Positions 40,833 to 48,228 of a stretch of DNA of 64,000 nt are shown here, one piece after another. The first letter of the stretch is position 1; each line of letters begins with the position of its first letter. Origin of the DNA: Lysobacter defluvii IMMIB APB-9 = DSM 18482. Lineage in GTDB: Bacteria > Pseudomonadota > Gammaproteobacteria > Xanthomonadales > Xanthomonadaceae. Both the position numbers and the translations under genes were made by a program. The notes under the pieces are model-generated. The model saw nothing but the letters and a program-made list of their open reading frames with translations. It was not told where the DNA came from and did no database searches. The DNA lies in NCBI RefSeq assembly GCF_000423325.1, contig NZ_AUHT01000004.1, forward strand, positions 124,001-188,000, given 5' to 3'.

Positions 40833-42257
40833 ATGGCCGCGAACCCCCGCCTGGTTGTGCTGGGCATGCTGCTGGCGATGGCCGGCTGGCTGGTCGCGGC
40901 CCTGCCCGTGGGCTCGCAGGAGCCCTCTCCCGCGCCGGTGCTGGTGCTGGAGATCGAGGGCGGGATCGGCCCGGCCACGCGCGAGTACCTGCGCAGTGGC
41001 CTGGCGCGGGCGCAAGAGGAGGGTGCGGCCGCGGTCGTGCTGCGCATCGACACGCCGGGCGGCCTCGACGCCGCCACCCGCGACATCAACCGCGACATCC
41101 TTGCCTCCCCGGTGCCGGTGATCGCCTGGGTGGGGCCGCAGGGCGCCCGCGCGGCCAGTGCCGGCACCTACATCCTGTACGCCACCCACCTGGCCGCGAT
41201 GGCCCCGGCCACCTCGCTCGGCGCGGCCACGCCGGTGTCGATGGGCGGCGGGGCTGCACCGGATCCCGGCGGGTCCGGCGGGGAAGCGCGGGAGGACGGG
41301 GCGTCGGGGGAGGCCGGCGGGGAAGGGGCCGCGGCACCCGCGGGGGACCCCATGACCCGCAAGGCGGTGAATGATTCCGTCGCCTACCTGCGGGGCCTCG
41401 CCACCTTGCGCGGGCGGGACGTCGATTTCGCCGAGCGGGCGGTGCGCGAGGCGGCCACGATGACCGCGGGCGAGGCACTCGAGGCCGGGGTGATCGAACT
41501 GGTCGCTCCGGACGTGCCGTCGCTGCTGCAGGCCGCCGATGGGCGTGCCGTGCAACTCCCGGACGGCGAGGTGCGGCTGCGCACGGCCGGGGCGCCGGTG
41601 ACCGAGGTGGAGCCGGACTGGCGCGCCCGCCTGCTGTCGATCCTCACCGATCCCAGCGTCGCCTACATGCTGCTGCTGGCGGGCATGTACGGGCTGCTGC
41701 TGGAAGGCTACAGCCCGGGCGCGGTGGTCCCGGGCGTGTTCGGAGCGATCTGCCTGCTGTTGGCGTTGTATGCGCTGCAGGTGCTGCCGGTGAATTACGC
41801 GGGCGTCGCCCTGATCGCCCTGGGCGTACTCCTGATGGGGCTTGAATTCGCCGTGCCCAGCTTCGGCGCGCTCGGGATCGGGGGACTGGTCGCGCTGATG
41901 GTGGGATCGCTAATGCTCTATGACACCGACGTGCCGGGCTTCGGCGTGCCCGGCCAGCTGCTGGCCGGCATCGGCCTGGCCTCGGCGCTGGTGTTCATGC
42001 TGGCCATCTGGGGCATGGCGCGCGCGCGCCGGCGGCCGGTGGTCAGCGGCATGGAGGAACTGCTGCACGAACCCGCGGTCGCGCTGGCCGACTTCGAGCG
42101 CCACGGCCGGGTCCGGGTGCGCGGGGAGGTGTGGCAGGCCGAGTCCAGCAATCCGGTCACCCGCGGCCAGGACCTGCGCGTGGTGGCCATCAACGGCCTG
42201 GTGCTGCACGTCGAGCCCGCCAACCCGAATTCGATACCCGCAGGAGATCCCGCATGA
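40833..42257 (+). CDS. NfeD-type membrane serine protease (stomatin-operon partner)
   Basis: The 474-residue protein has a signal peptide, a ClpP-class serine protease domain with Ser109 in RAASAGTYI and Lys177 in [13 protein letters not shown], four or more membrane helices (about 285-410), and a C-terminal OB-fold domain ([35 protein letters not shown]). An unusual Gly/Glu/Ala insert, about residues 137-172, separates the Ser and Lys. ATG 40833 has GAGG upstream and starts the signal. It is followed directly by its usual partner, a slipin, with a 4-base overlap. Confidence 0.9.
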   Translation: MAANPRLVVLGMLLAMAGWLVAALPVGSQEPSPAPVLVLEIEGGIGPATREYLRSGLARAQEEGAAAVVLRIDTPGGLDAATRDINRDILASPVPVIAWVGPQGARAASAGTYILYATHLAAMAPATSLGAATPVSMGGGAAPDPGGSGGEAREDGASGEAGGEGAAAPAGDPMTRKAVNDSVAYLRGLATLRGRDVDFAERAVREAATMTAGEALEAGVIELVAPDVPSLLQAADGRAVQLPDGEVRLRTAGAPVTEVEPDWRARLLSILTDPSVAYMLLLAGMYGLLLEGYSPGAVVPGVFGAICLLLALYALQVLPVNYAGVALIALGVLLMGLEFAVPSFGALGIGGLVALMVGSLMLYDTDVPGFGVPGQLLAGIGLASALVFMLAIWGMARARRRPVVSGMEELLHEPAVALADFERHGRVRVRGEVWQAESSNPVTRGQDLRVVAINGLVLHVEPANPNSIPAGDPA

Positions 42258-43087
42258 ACCTGATCGCGTTGTTCCCGGTCCTGATCGTTCTGGCGATGGT
42301 GGTGTTCAGCGCCATCAAGGTGCTGCGCGAGTACGAGCGCGCCGTCGTGTTCCAGCTCGGCCGCTTCTGGAGCGTCAAGGGGCCCGGCCTGATCCTGCTG
42401 ATCCCGGTCCTGCAGCAGATGGTGCGCGTGGACATGCGCACGATCGTCATGGACGTGCCCTCGCAGGACCTGATCTCGCGCGACAACGTCTCGGTGCAGG
42501 TCAACGCGGTGGTGTACTTCCGCGTGGTCGACCCGCAGAAGGCGATCATCAACGTCGAGCACTACTACGAGGCCACCAGCCAGCTGGCGCAGACCACCCT
42601 GCGCTCGGTGCTCGGACAGCACGACCTCGACGAGATCCTCGCCGAGCGCGACAAGCTCAACGACGAGATCCGCGTGATCCTGGACGAGCAGACCGACGCC
42701 TGGGGCATCAAGGTCGCCAACGTCGAGATCAAGCACGTCGACATCAACGAGTCGATGGTGCGTGCGATCGCCCGCCAGGCCGAGGCCGAGCGCCAGCGCC
42801 GCGCCAAGGTGATCCACGCCGAGGGCGAGTTGCAGGCGGCGGAGAAGCTGGTGGAGGCGGCGACGATGATGGGTGCCGACCCCCGCGCCATCCAGCTGCG
42901 CTACATGCAGACCCTGGTCGAGATCGCCAACGACCGCAGCCAGACGATCGTCTTCCCGATGCCCATGGACCTGCTGGAGACCCTCTCGCGCAAGATGGCG
43001 AGTGGGGTGACGCTGGCGGACGAGGCGCGGGGAACGGGTGCGGGCGATGCGCCGCGGGCGGAGCCGCCAAGGACGACGGGGAGCTGA
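42254..43087 (+). CDS. SPFH/stomatin-family protein (slipin)
   Basis: The 277-residue protein has an N-terminal membrane helix and the SPFH/PHB domain: [98 protein letters not shown] coiled coil rich in Ala/Glu follows ([29 protein letters not shown]). Stomatins form membrane microdomains and are substrates of the partner NfeD protease. It has AGGAG upstream and overlaps the nfeD stop. Confidence 0.92.
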   Translation: MNLIALFPVLIVLAMVVFSAIKVLREYERAVVFQLGRFWSVKGPGLILLIPVLQQMVRVDMRTIVMDVPSQDLISRDNVSVQVNAVVYFRVVDPQKAIINVEHYYEATSQLAQTTLRSVLGQHDLDEILAERDKLNDEIRVILDEQTDAWGIKVANVEIKHVDINESMVRAIARQAEAERQRRAKVIHAEGELQAAEKLVEAATMMGADPRAIQLRYMQTLVEIANDRSQTIVFPMPMDLLETLSRKMASGVTLADEARGTGAGDAPRAEPPRTTGS

Positions 43088-43090
43088 GCG

Positions 43091-43423
43091 ATGGCCTACG
43101 AGAGCCAGTACGGCGCCGATGCACCCGAGCGTGCCGGCGTGGACGCCATGCCCGGTCCCGTGGTGCTGGAGTTCGGCACCAACTGGTGCGGGCACTGCCA
43201 GGCGGCGCAGCCGGCGATCCGGGAAGTGCTTGGGGCGCACCCCGACGTGCGGCACATCAAGGTGGAGGACGGGCGCGGGCGGCCACTGGGCCGGAGCTTC
43301 GGGGTGAAGCTTTGGCCCACGCTGGTTTTCCTGCGCGACGGCGAGGAGCAGGCGCGGCTGGTCAGGCCGACTTCCGCCGCTCCGGTGCGCGAGGCCCTGC
43401 GGTCGATCGATCCCCGCGGCTGA
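43091..43423 (+). CDS. Thioredoxin-fold protein
   Basis: The 110-residue cytosolic protein has the active site W32-C33-G-H-C36 in FGTNWCGHCQAAQP and a cis-Pro region FGVKLWPTLVFLRDG. The WCGHC motif is more protein disulfide isomerase-like than the WCGPC of standard thioredoxin. It follows the slipin gene by 3 bases and is probably co-transcribed with it and nfeD. Its thiol substrate is unknown. Confidence 0.88.
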   Translation: MAYESQYGADAPERAGVDAMPGPVVLEFGTNWCGHCQAAQPAIREVLGAHPDVRHIKVEDGRGRPLGRSFGVKLWPTLVFLRDGEEQARLVRPTSAAPVREALRSIDPRG

Positions 43424-43505
43424 GGGCCGCGCTCGGCGCGGCGCTCACGCCACGCGTGCAAACCTGCATGCGGGCCGCCGTCCCTGGGCGGCCGGAGGAG
43501 CCGAG

Positions 43506-44105
43506 ATGGTCAAGTACTTGATGATGGGGTTGGCCGCCACCGTGCTGGCGGCCGGCTGCAGCGGGGACCAGGCACCCGCGCCGGACGGCCGGGCCGAGAC
43601 GGCACCGGGGCTGGCCGACTCCACGAGCACGCCTTCCACGGTCGGGGAGGAGGGCACCCTCGTCACCGACGCCGCCGACGTCAACCAGACACTGGGCGTG
43701 TACACGGCCGGCGAGGCCGCGCCGGCGTACGTCGTCGACAGCAACCGGCGCGCGGTCTACCTGCTGGAGGGGGACGTGGAGGGCCGCGGCTGCCAGGATG
43801 CCTGCCTGCGCGACTGGGCGCCGGTGATGCCGCCCACGGGCACGCCGACCACCGATGGCGAGCTCGCCCCGGTCCTGGTGGACATCGTCCGCCGTCCCGA
43901 CGGCACCGAGCAGATGACCTACAACGGCCACCCGCTCTACCACTACGTGGGCGACCAGCGGGTGGGCGACACCACCGGGCACATGGTCGAGGATGCCTGG
44001 GGCACGTGGTACCTGGTCACCCCGCAGGGCACCGCGGTGGGCGAAAAGGTTGGCCCCATGCCCGACGAGCCGGGTGGCTCGCCGGACCGCGACCCGGCTG
44101 GCTGA
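43506..44105 (+). CDS. COG4315-type lipoprotein (Yx4D repeat), paralogue 2
   Basis: The 199-residue protein has lipobox LAAGC, an Ala/Thr/Pro-rich linker, and two repeats of the Lipoprotein_15 type: RAVYLLEGDVEGRGCQDACLRDWAPVM and MTYNGHPLYHYVGDQRVGDTTGHMVEDAWGTWYLVTPQG. It is the second copy of the family in the window (the first is at 16313) and shares the YNGHPLY segment and repeat spacing. A 7-base stem (GGCCGCC/GGCGGCC, 43473-43493) lies directly before the GGAGGAG ribosome-binding site. Function unknown. Confidence 0.85.
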   Translation: MVKYLMMGLAATVLAAGCSGDQAPAPDGRAETAPGLADSTSTPSTVGEEGTLVTDAADVNQTLGVYTAGEAAPAYVVDSNRRAVYLLEGDVEGRGCQDACLRDWAPVMPPTGTPTTDGELAPVLVDIVRRPDGTEQMTYNGHPLYHYVGDQRVGDTTGHMVEDAWGTWYLVTPQGTAVGEKVGPMPDEPGGSPDRDPAG

Positions 44106-44126
44106 CGCCGGGCCGCGCGGGTCCGG

Positions 44127-45569
44127 TCAGTTTCCGCCGCGGGGTCCGCGGGGACCCGGCGGGCGCGGCTTCGAGGGCCGCGCGCCGGCCGGCCTTCCGC
44201 CCGGCTTCCCGCCACCGGGCCGCCCGCCACCCGGCTTGCCGGTGCGGGGGCCGGGGCCGCGCGGGCGCTCGCCGTAGGGGCTGCCGTGGTCGGAGGGGAA
44301 GGACGGGGCGGAACGCCCGGGGCCGCCGGCCCGCGGCTTGGCTCCCTGGCCAGGCCGTGCACCACGCGGCTTGCGCGGGCCGCGCCCGTCGGCGTTGCGG
44401 TGCCCCGAAGGGCCGGTTTCGACGCCGTCCGGCACGTACCAGGTGCGGAAGGCCGCCGGGTTGCCCTCGGGCAGGGCGCGGTTGTGCTTGTCCTTGCGCT
44501 GCTTGAACGGCTTCTGCGACTGGCGCGCGGCGGCCTCGCCGCTCACGGTCAGCCCGCCCTGCGGCCTGCCACGGCCGCGCCGGCCGCGGTCCTCGCGCGG
44601 ATTGTCGAAGCGCCGCAGCTCGCGACCCTCGTCGGCGGTGGTGACGTGGCCGTCCACGTAGCCCGGCGCCGGGCGGCCGCGGCCACCCAGGTCGATGGTG
44701 GCCCGGGCGCGGCGCTGGCCAATCACCGGCTGCAGCGTCAGCGCCGAAGGGGTCCCGTCCTCGAGCCCGAGCTCGCGGCGCAGCGCCTCGACCCGGTCCG
44801 TGGCCAGTTCCATCGACTGGCCGCGCAGCAGTTCGCGCGGCAGCCCCACGCGGCCATAGCGGACGCGCTTGAGGCGGCTGACCTGGCAGCCCTGGGACTC
44901 CCACAGGCGGCGCACCTCGCGGTTGCGGCCCTCCTTCACCACGACCCGGAACCAGTCATGCGACTCGCTGCCGCCGACGCGCTCGACTTCGTCGAACTTC
45001 GCCGGGCCGTCCTCCAGCTCCACGCCGCGGCGCAGCCGCTCGATGAGCGCATCGGACACGTCCTCCTCGCCCTCCGGGGCACGGACGCGGCACACGTACT
45101 CGCGCTCCACCTCGTGGGAGGGATGCATCAGCGCGTTGGCCAGCTCGCCGTCGGTGGTCAGCAGCAGCAGGCCGGTGGTGTTGATGTCCAGGCGTCCGAT
45201 GGCGATCCAGCGCGAGCCCTTCAGCGCCGGCAGCGAGTCGAAGATGGTCGGGCGACCCTCCGGGTCCTCGCGGGTGGTCACCTCGCCCTCGGGCTTGTTG
45301 TACATCAGCACGCGGGAGGGTTCGGTCAGCGCGCTGGCGACGAACTGCCGGCCGTCGATCTCGACCTTGTCGCCGCTGCCGACGCTCATGCCGACCTGCG
45401 CGACCTCGCCGTTGACCTTGACCAGGCCGTCGGCGATCCGCTGCTCCAGCGCACGGCGCGAGCCGAGGCCGGCCTGGGCGAGGACCTTGTGCAGGCGCTC
45501 CTCCAGCTTGCGGGTGGGGGCGGACTCGCCGCGCTTGAGGGTCAGTTTGCTGCGGGATTGTTCGGTCAT
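44127..45569 (-). CDS. rluB: 23S rRNA pseudouridine synthase RluB with long disordered tail
   Basis: The 480-residue protein has an S4 domain (24-80), and the RsuA/RluB-type catalytic core with D128 in GRLDINTTGLLL. RluB modifies U2605 of 23S rRNA (E. coli numbering). From about residue 290 to the end, it continues as roughly 190 residues rich in Gly, Arg, Pro and Lys, with GGGRPGGGKPGGRPAG-type repeats; E. coli RluB ends shorter but also has a basic tail. The tail may bind RNA. Start overlaps the scpB stop by 4 bases. Confidence 0.9.
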   Translation of the reverse strand: MTEQSRSKLTLKRGESAPTRKLEERLHKVLAQAGLGSRRALEQRIADGLVKVNGEVAQVGMSVGSGDKVEIDGRQFVASALTEPSRVLMYNKPEGEVTTREDPEGRPTIFDSLPALKGSRWIAIGRLDINTTGLLLLTTDGELANALMHPSHEVEREYVCRVRAPEGEEDVSDALIERLRRGVELEDGPAKFDEVERVGGSESHDWFRVVVKEGRNREVRRLWESQGCQVSRLKRVRYGRVGLPRELLRGQSMELATDRVEALRRELGLEDGTPSALTLQPVIGQRRARATIDLGGRGRPAPGYVDGHVTTADEGRELRRFDNPREDRGRRGRGRPQGGLTVSGEAAARQSQKPFKQRKDKHNRALPEGNPAAFRTWYVPDGVETGPSGHRNADGRGPRKPRGARPGQGAKPRAGGPGRSAPSFPSDHGSPYGERPRGPGPRTGKPGGGRPGGGKPGGRPAGARPSKPRPPGPRGPRGGN

Positions 45570-46237
45570 TGTGGTTCCTGCTCCGACGAGGCCGTTTCGG
45601 CGTCGTCATCCATTGCGTCGGTGCCTTGGGCGCCGCCATCGGTGGCGGGCCGCGGCCCCAGGGGGGATAGGCCGCCTTCGTCGTCGAAGGCGAGTTGCGG
45701 TTCGAGTTCGCCGATCTCCTTGAGCTCGGACAGCGGCGGGAGCTCGTCCAGGCTGCGGAGGCCGAAGTAGTCGAGGAAGGCCTTGGTCGTGCCGAACAGT
45801 GCCGGCTTGCCGGGCACGTCGCGGTGGCCGATGACCCGGATCCACTCGCGCTCTTCCAGCGATTTGATGATGTTGCTGCTGACCGACACGCCGCGGACCT
45901 GCTCGATCTCGCCACGGGTGATCGGCTGGCGGTAGGCGATCAGCGCCAGGGTTTCCAGTGTCGCGCGGGTGTAGCGGGTCTGGCGCTCGGTCCACATCCG
46001 GGCGACCCAGGGGTGGACGTCGGCGGCGACCTGGTAGCGGAAGCCGGACGCGACCTCCACCAGTTCCACGCCGCGGCCGGCGCAGGCCGCCTGCAGCGTT
46101 TCGATTGCCTGCGAGATGGCGCCCGCCGGCAGGGCCTCCTCCTCGGTGAACAGCGCGGCCAGCTGCGCCGGCTTCATCGGCTGGCTGGAGGCAAGCAGCG
46201 CCGCCTCGACGATCCGTGTAATCAGGTTCTGGTCCAT
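45566..46237 (-). CDS. scpB: Segregation and condensation protein ScpB
   Basis: The 223-residue protein has two winged-helix domains (ITRIVEAALLASSQPMKPAQLAALF, then RATLETLALIAYRQPITRGEIEQVRGVSVSSNIIKSLEEREWIRVIGHRDVPGKPALFGTTKAFLDYFGL) and an acidic C-terminal tail. ScpB is the dimeric subunit that stabilises ScpA on the SMC head. Its gene is 27 bases behind scpA, and the smc gene itself lies 1 kb away on the opposite strand. Confidence 0.94.
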   Translation of the reverse strand: MDQNLITRIVEAALLASSQPMKPAQLAALFTEEEALPAGAISQAIETLQAACAGRGVELVEVASGFRYQVAADVHPWVARMWTERQTRYTRATLETLALIAYRQPITRGEIEQVRGVSVSSNIIKSLEEREWIRVIGHRDVPGKPALFGTTKAFLDYFGLRSLDELPPLSELKEIGELEPQLAFDDEGGLSPLGPRPATDGGAQGTDAMDDDAETASSEQEPQ

Positions 46238-46264
46238 GCTCGTTCGGTTCCTGGCGGTGGCGGC

Positions 46265-47203
46265 TCAGTTGCCGGTGCCGGGGGCGTTGGCGGGTTCATC
46301 GTCGAATTCGTCCGGCAGCGCGATCGCCTCCGGCACCACGCCGGTGGCCAGCGACTTGACGTAGATCGGAGCCGGCAGCAGCCGACCGCCGGCATCGCGC
46401 GTGCCCTGCGCCTCCTGCACGATCTCGACCAGCTGCTCCTTGGCCAGGGTCAACACGCCGAGGAAGGTGACCACCACGCCCAGCCGCCCCTCGGTGGGAT
46501 CGAACAGTGCCTCGAACGGGTGGAAGGCGCCGTCATCGAGCCGCTGCAGCAGCTCGCCCATGCGCTGGCGGACGCTGAGCGCATCGCGCTTGATCGCGTG
46601 CCGGGTGTACAGCTCGGCGCGCTTGAACACGTCGTGCAGCGCCAGCAGCATCTCGCGCAGGTCCACCTCGGGCGGAAGCCGCACCGCCGCTCGGTCGGGC
46701 ACGAAGGCGGTGGCGATGACGGTGTCGCGGTCCAGCCGGGGCAGGGCGTCGATGTCCTCGGCGGCCTGCTTGAAGCGCTCGTACTCCTGCAGCCTGCGGA
46801 CCAGCTCGGCGCGCGGGTCCTCCTCTTCGCCGTCGTCGGCCGGTGGCCGCGGCAGCAGCATCCGCGACTTCACCTCGGCCAGGATCGCCGCCATCACCAG
46901 GTACTCGGCGGCCAGCTCGAAGCGCATCTGCTGCATTGCCTGGATGTAGTCGACGTACTGGCGCGTGATCTCCGCCACCGGGATGTCGAGGATGTCCAGG
47001 TTCTGGCGGCGGATCAGGTACAGGAGCAGGTCGAGCGGCCCTTCGAAGGCGTCGAGGATCACCTCCAGCGCATCCGGCGGGATGTACAGGTCCTGCGGGA
47101 TCTGCAGCACCGGCTGGCCATGCACGACCGCCAGCGGCATTTCCTGCTGCTGCGGGGCGTGCACGGGGCTGTCGGCCGCGGGGAGCGCGAGGTCGTTGGT
47201 CAT
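46265..47203 (-). CDS. scpA: Segregation and condensation protein ScpA (kleisin)
   Basis: The 312-residue protein carries the kleisin N-terminal segment VILDAFEGPLDLLLYLIRRQNLDILDIPVAEITRQYVDYI and LAAEYLVMAAILAEVKSRMLLPRPP, the central linker, and a C-terminal winged helix (GVVVTFLGVLTLAKEQLVEIVQE). It bridges the two heads of SMC. It has an N-terminal extension of about 55 residues before the conserved part. ATG 47203 has GAGGG upstream; the further open frame to 47395 lacks family match. Confidence 0.93.
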   Translation of the reverse strand: MTNDLALPAADSPVHAPQQQEMPLAVVHGQPVLQIPQDLYIPPDALEVILDAFEGPLDLLLYLIRRQNLDILDIPVAEITRQYVDYIQAMQQMRFELAAEYLVMAAILAEVKSRMLLPRPPADDGEEEDPRAELVRRLQEYERFKQAAEDIDALPRLDRDTVIATAFVPDRAAVRLPPEVDLREMLLALHDVFKRAELYTRHAIKRDALSVRQRMGELLQRLDDGAFHPFEALFDPTEGRLGVVVTFLGVLTLAKEQLVEIVQEAQGTRDAGGRLLPAPIYVKSLATGVVPEAIALPDEFDDEPANAPGTGN

Positions 47204-47545
47204 GCGTCGACGGCCCTCGGGCCGTGGGGACTGCGTGTTTCCGGATTGGTCGATGGCGGCCGGACGGCGGGCCGAAGCGATGCGGTGCCGGGTGGCGGCG
47301 GTGCTCCATGCACCGGCCGGCCTGGCGGGATCCTGCTGTTTGCCCCGGATGGGCCGCGTGCCGGGAGTCCGGCCACGGTTCCGTGGAAGGGCCACCGGGC
47401 GATTGCCGGGCGTGGGAAACCGGGTGCCGGGACGCGGTTGCGTCGCGGCGCGCCAGGGCGGCCTCTTGACTTCCGGCTAGGGTACGGGGCTGCCCGGACC
47501 GTTGTCCAGCACTACAATGCCCGGTCCTGCCTTGGAGGTCGGTGC
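47204..47545. other. 342-base gap between divergent scpA and yciI-like gene
   Basis: The gap must hold the promoters of scpAB-rluB (minus) and of the YciI/BolA pair (plus). Next to scpA is an inverted repeat CGGCCC-TC-GGGCCG (about 47211-47224). TACAAT at 47513-47518 is a candidate -10 for the plus strand. The middle part has weak coding frames only, and no gene, RNA or repeat I can support. Confidence 0.6.
47513..47518 (+). promoter_or_regulatory. Candidate -10 TACAAT for the YciI/BolA genes
   Basis: TACAAT lies 27 bases before the ATG at 47546 and gives a leader of about 20 bases containing GGAGG. The -35 position is not consensus. Confidence 0.45.
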
Positions 47546-47845
47546 ATGTGGTACGTGATCGAGGGGCGCGACGCCCCGGGTTCGCTGGAACGCCGCCGCA
47601 GCGAACGCGCGGGGCACCTGGCGCGCATCGAGACGCTGCGTGACGAGGGCCGGCTGCTGCTCGCCGGTCCCTGCCCCGCGATCGACGCCGCGGACCCGGG
47701 ACCGGCGGGATACAGCGGCAGCCTCGTCGTGGCGGAGTTCGACTCGCTGCAGTCGGCGCGCGAGTGGGCCGAGGCCGATCCGTACGTACATTGCGGCGTG
47801 TGGTCCGATGTCGAGGTCCGGCCGTTCGACCGGGTGCTGCCATGA
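47546..47845 (+). CDS. YciI-family protein
   Basis: The 99-residue protein matches YciI: MWYVIEGRDAPGSLERRRSERAGHLARIETLRDEGRLLLAGPCP, then SGSLVVAEFDSLQSAREWAEADPYVHCGVWSDVEVRPF. The family has a ferredoxin-like fold with His/Asp residues (here the H24 region and D in ADPY) and includes dehalogenase-like enzymes; the function of YciI is unknown. GGAGG precedes the ATG. Its stop overlaps the BolA-family start by 4 bases. Confidence 0.9.
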   Translation: MWYVIEGRDAPGSLERRRSERAGHLARIETLRDEGRLLLAGPCPAIDAADPGPAGYSGSLVVAEFDSLQSAREWAEADPYVHCGVWSDVEVRPFDRVLP

Positions 47846-48138
47846 GCGGCCCGCTGCCACGCGAGGCGCGGGTGGATGCGATCCGCGCCGCGCTGGAGCA
47901 GGCGCTTCGGCCGCAGCTGCTGGAGGTCGAGGACGACAGCGCCCGCCACGCCGGCCATGCCGGCGCGCGTGACGGCCGGGGCCATTTCAACGTCACCGTG
48001 GTCAGCAGCGCATTCGAGGGACTGGGGCCGCTTGCCCGGCACCGGGCGGTGTACGCCGCGGTGGGCACGCTGATGGAAACCGACATCCACGCCCTGTCAA
48101 TCGTCGCCAGAACTCCCGCGGAAGCTGGCAGCAACTGA
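47842..48138 (+). CDS. BolA-family protein
   Basis: The 98-residue protein has the BolA pattern: RVDAIRAALEQALRPQLLEVEDDSARHAGHAGA, HFNVTVVSSAFEGLGPLARHRAVYAAVGTLM, DIHALSIVARTP. The His in ARHRAVY is the residue that ligates shared Fe-S clusters with monothiol glutaredoxins. It is closer to BolA than to IbaG by length. It is expressed with the YciI-like gene and lies just before smc. Confidence 0.9.
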   Translation: MSGPLPREARVDAIRAALEQALRPQLLEVEDDSARHAGHAGARDGRGHFNVTVVSSAFEGLGPLARHRAVYAAVGTLMETDIHALSIVARTPAEAGSN

Positions 48139-48162
48139 GTCCGGGCGGCGGCCCGCCCTCGC

Positions 48163-48168
48163 TATACT
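48163..48168 (+). promoter_or_regulatory. Candidate -10 TATACT for smc-zipA-ligA
   Basis: TATACT lies 60 bases before the smc ATG in the 90-base gap after the BolA-family gene. No clear -35 is seen. Confidence 0.45.
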
Positions 48169-48228
48169 CGCTTCGATCTTTCCAAATCCATCGGCGCCCG
48201 CCCATGGCGCCCGGGGCACCCGCCACGC

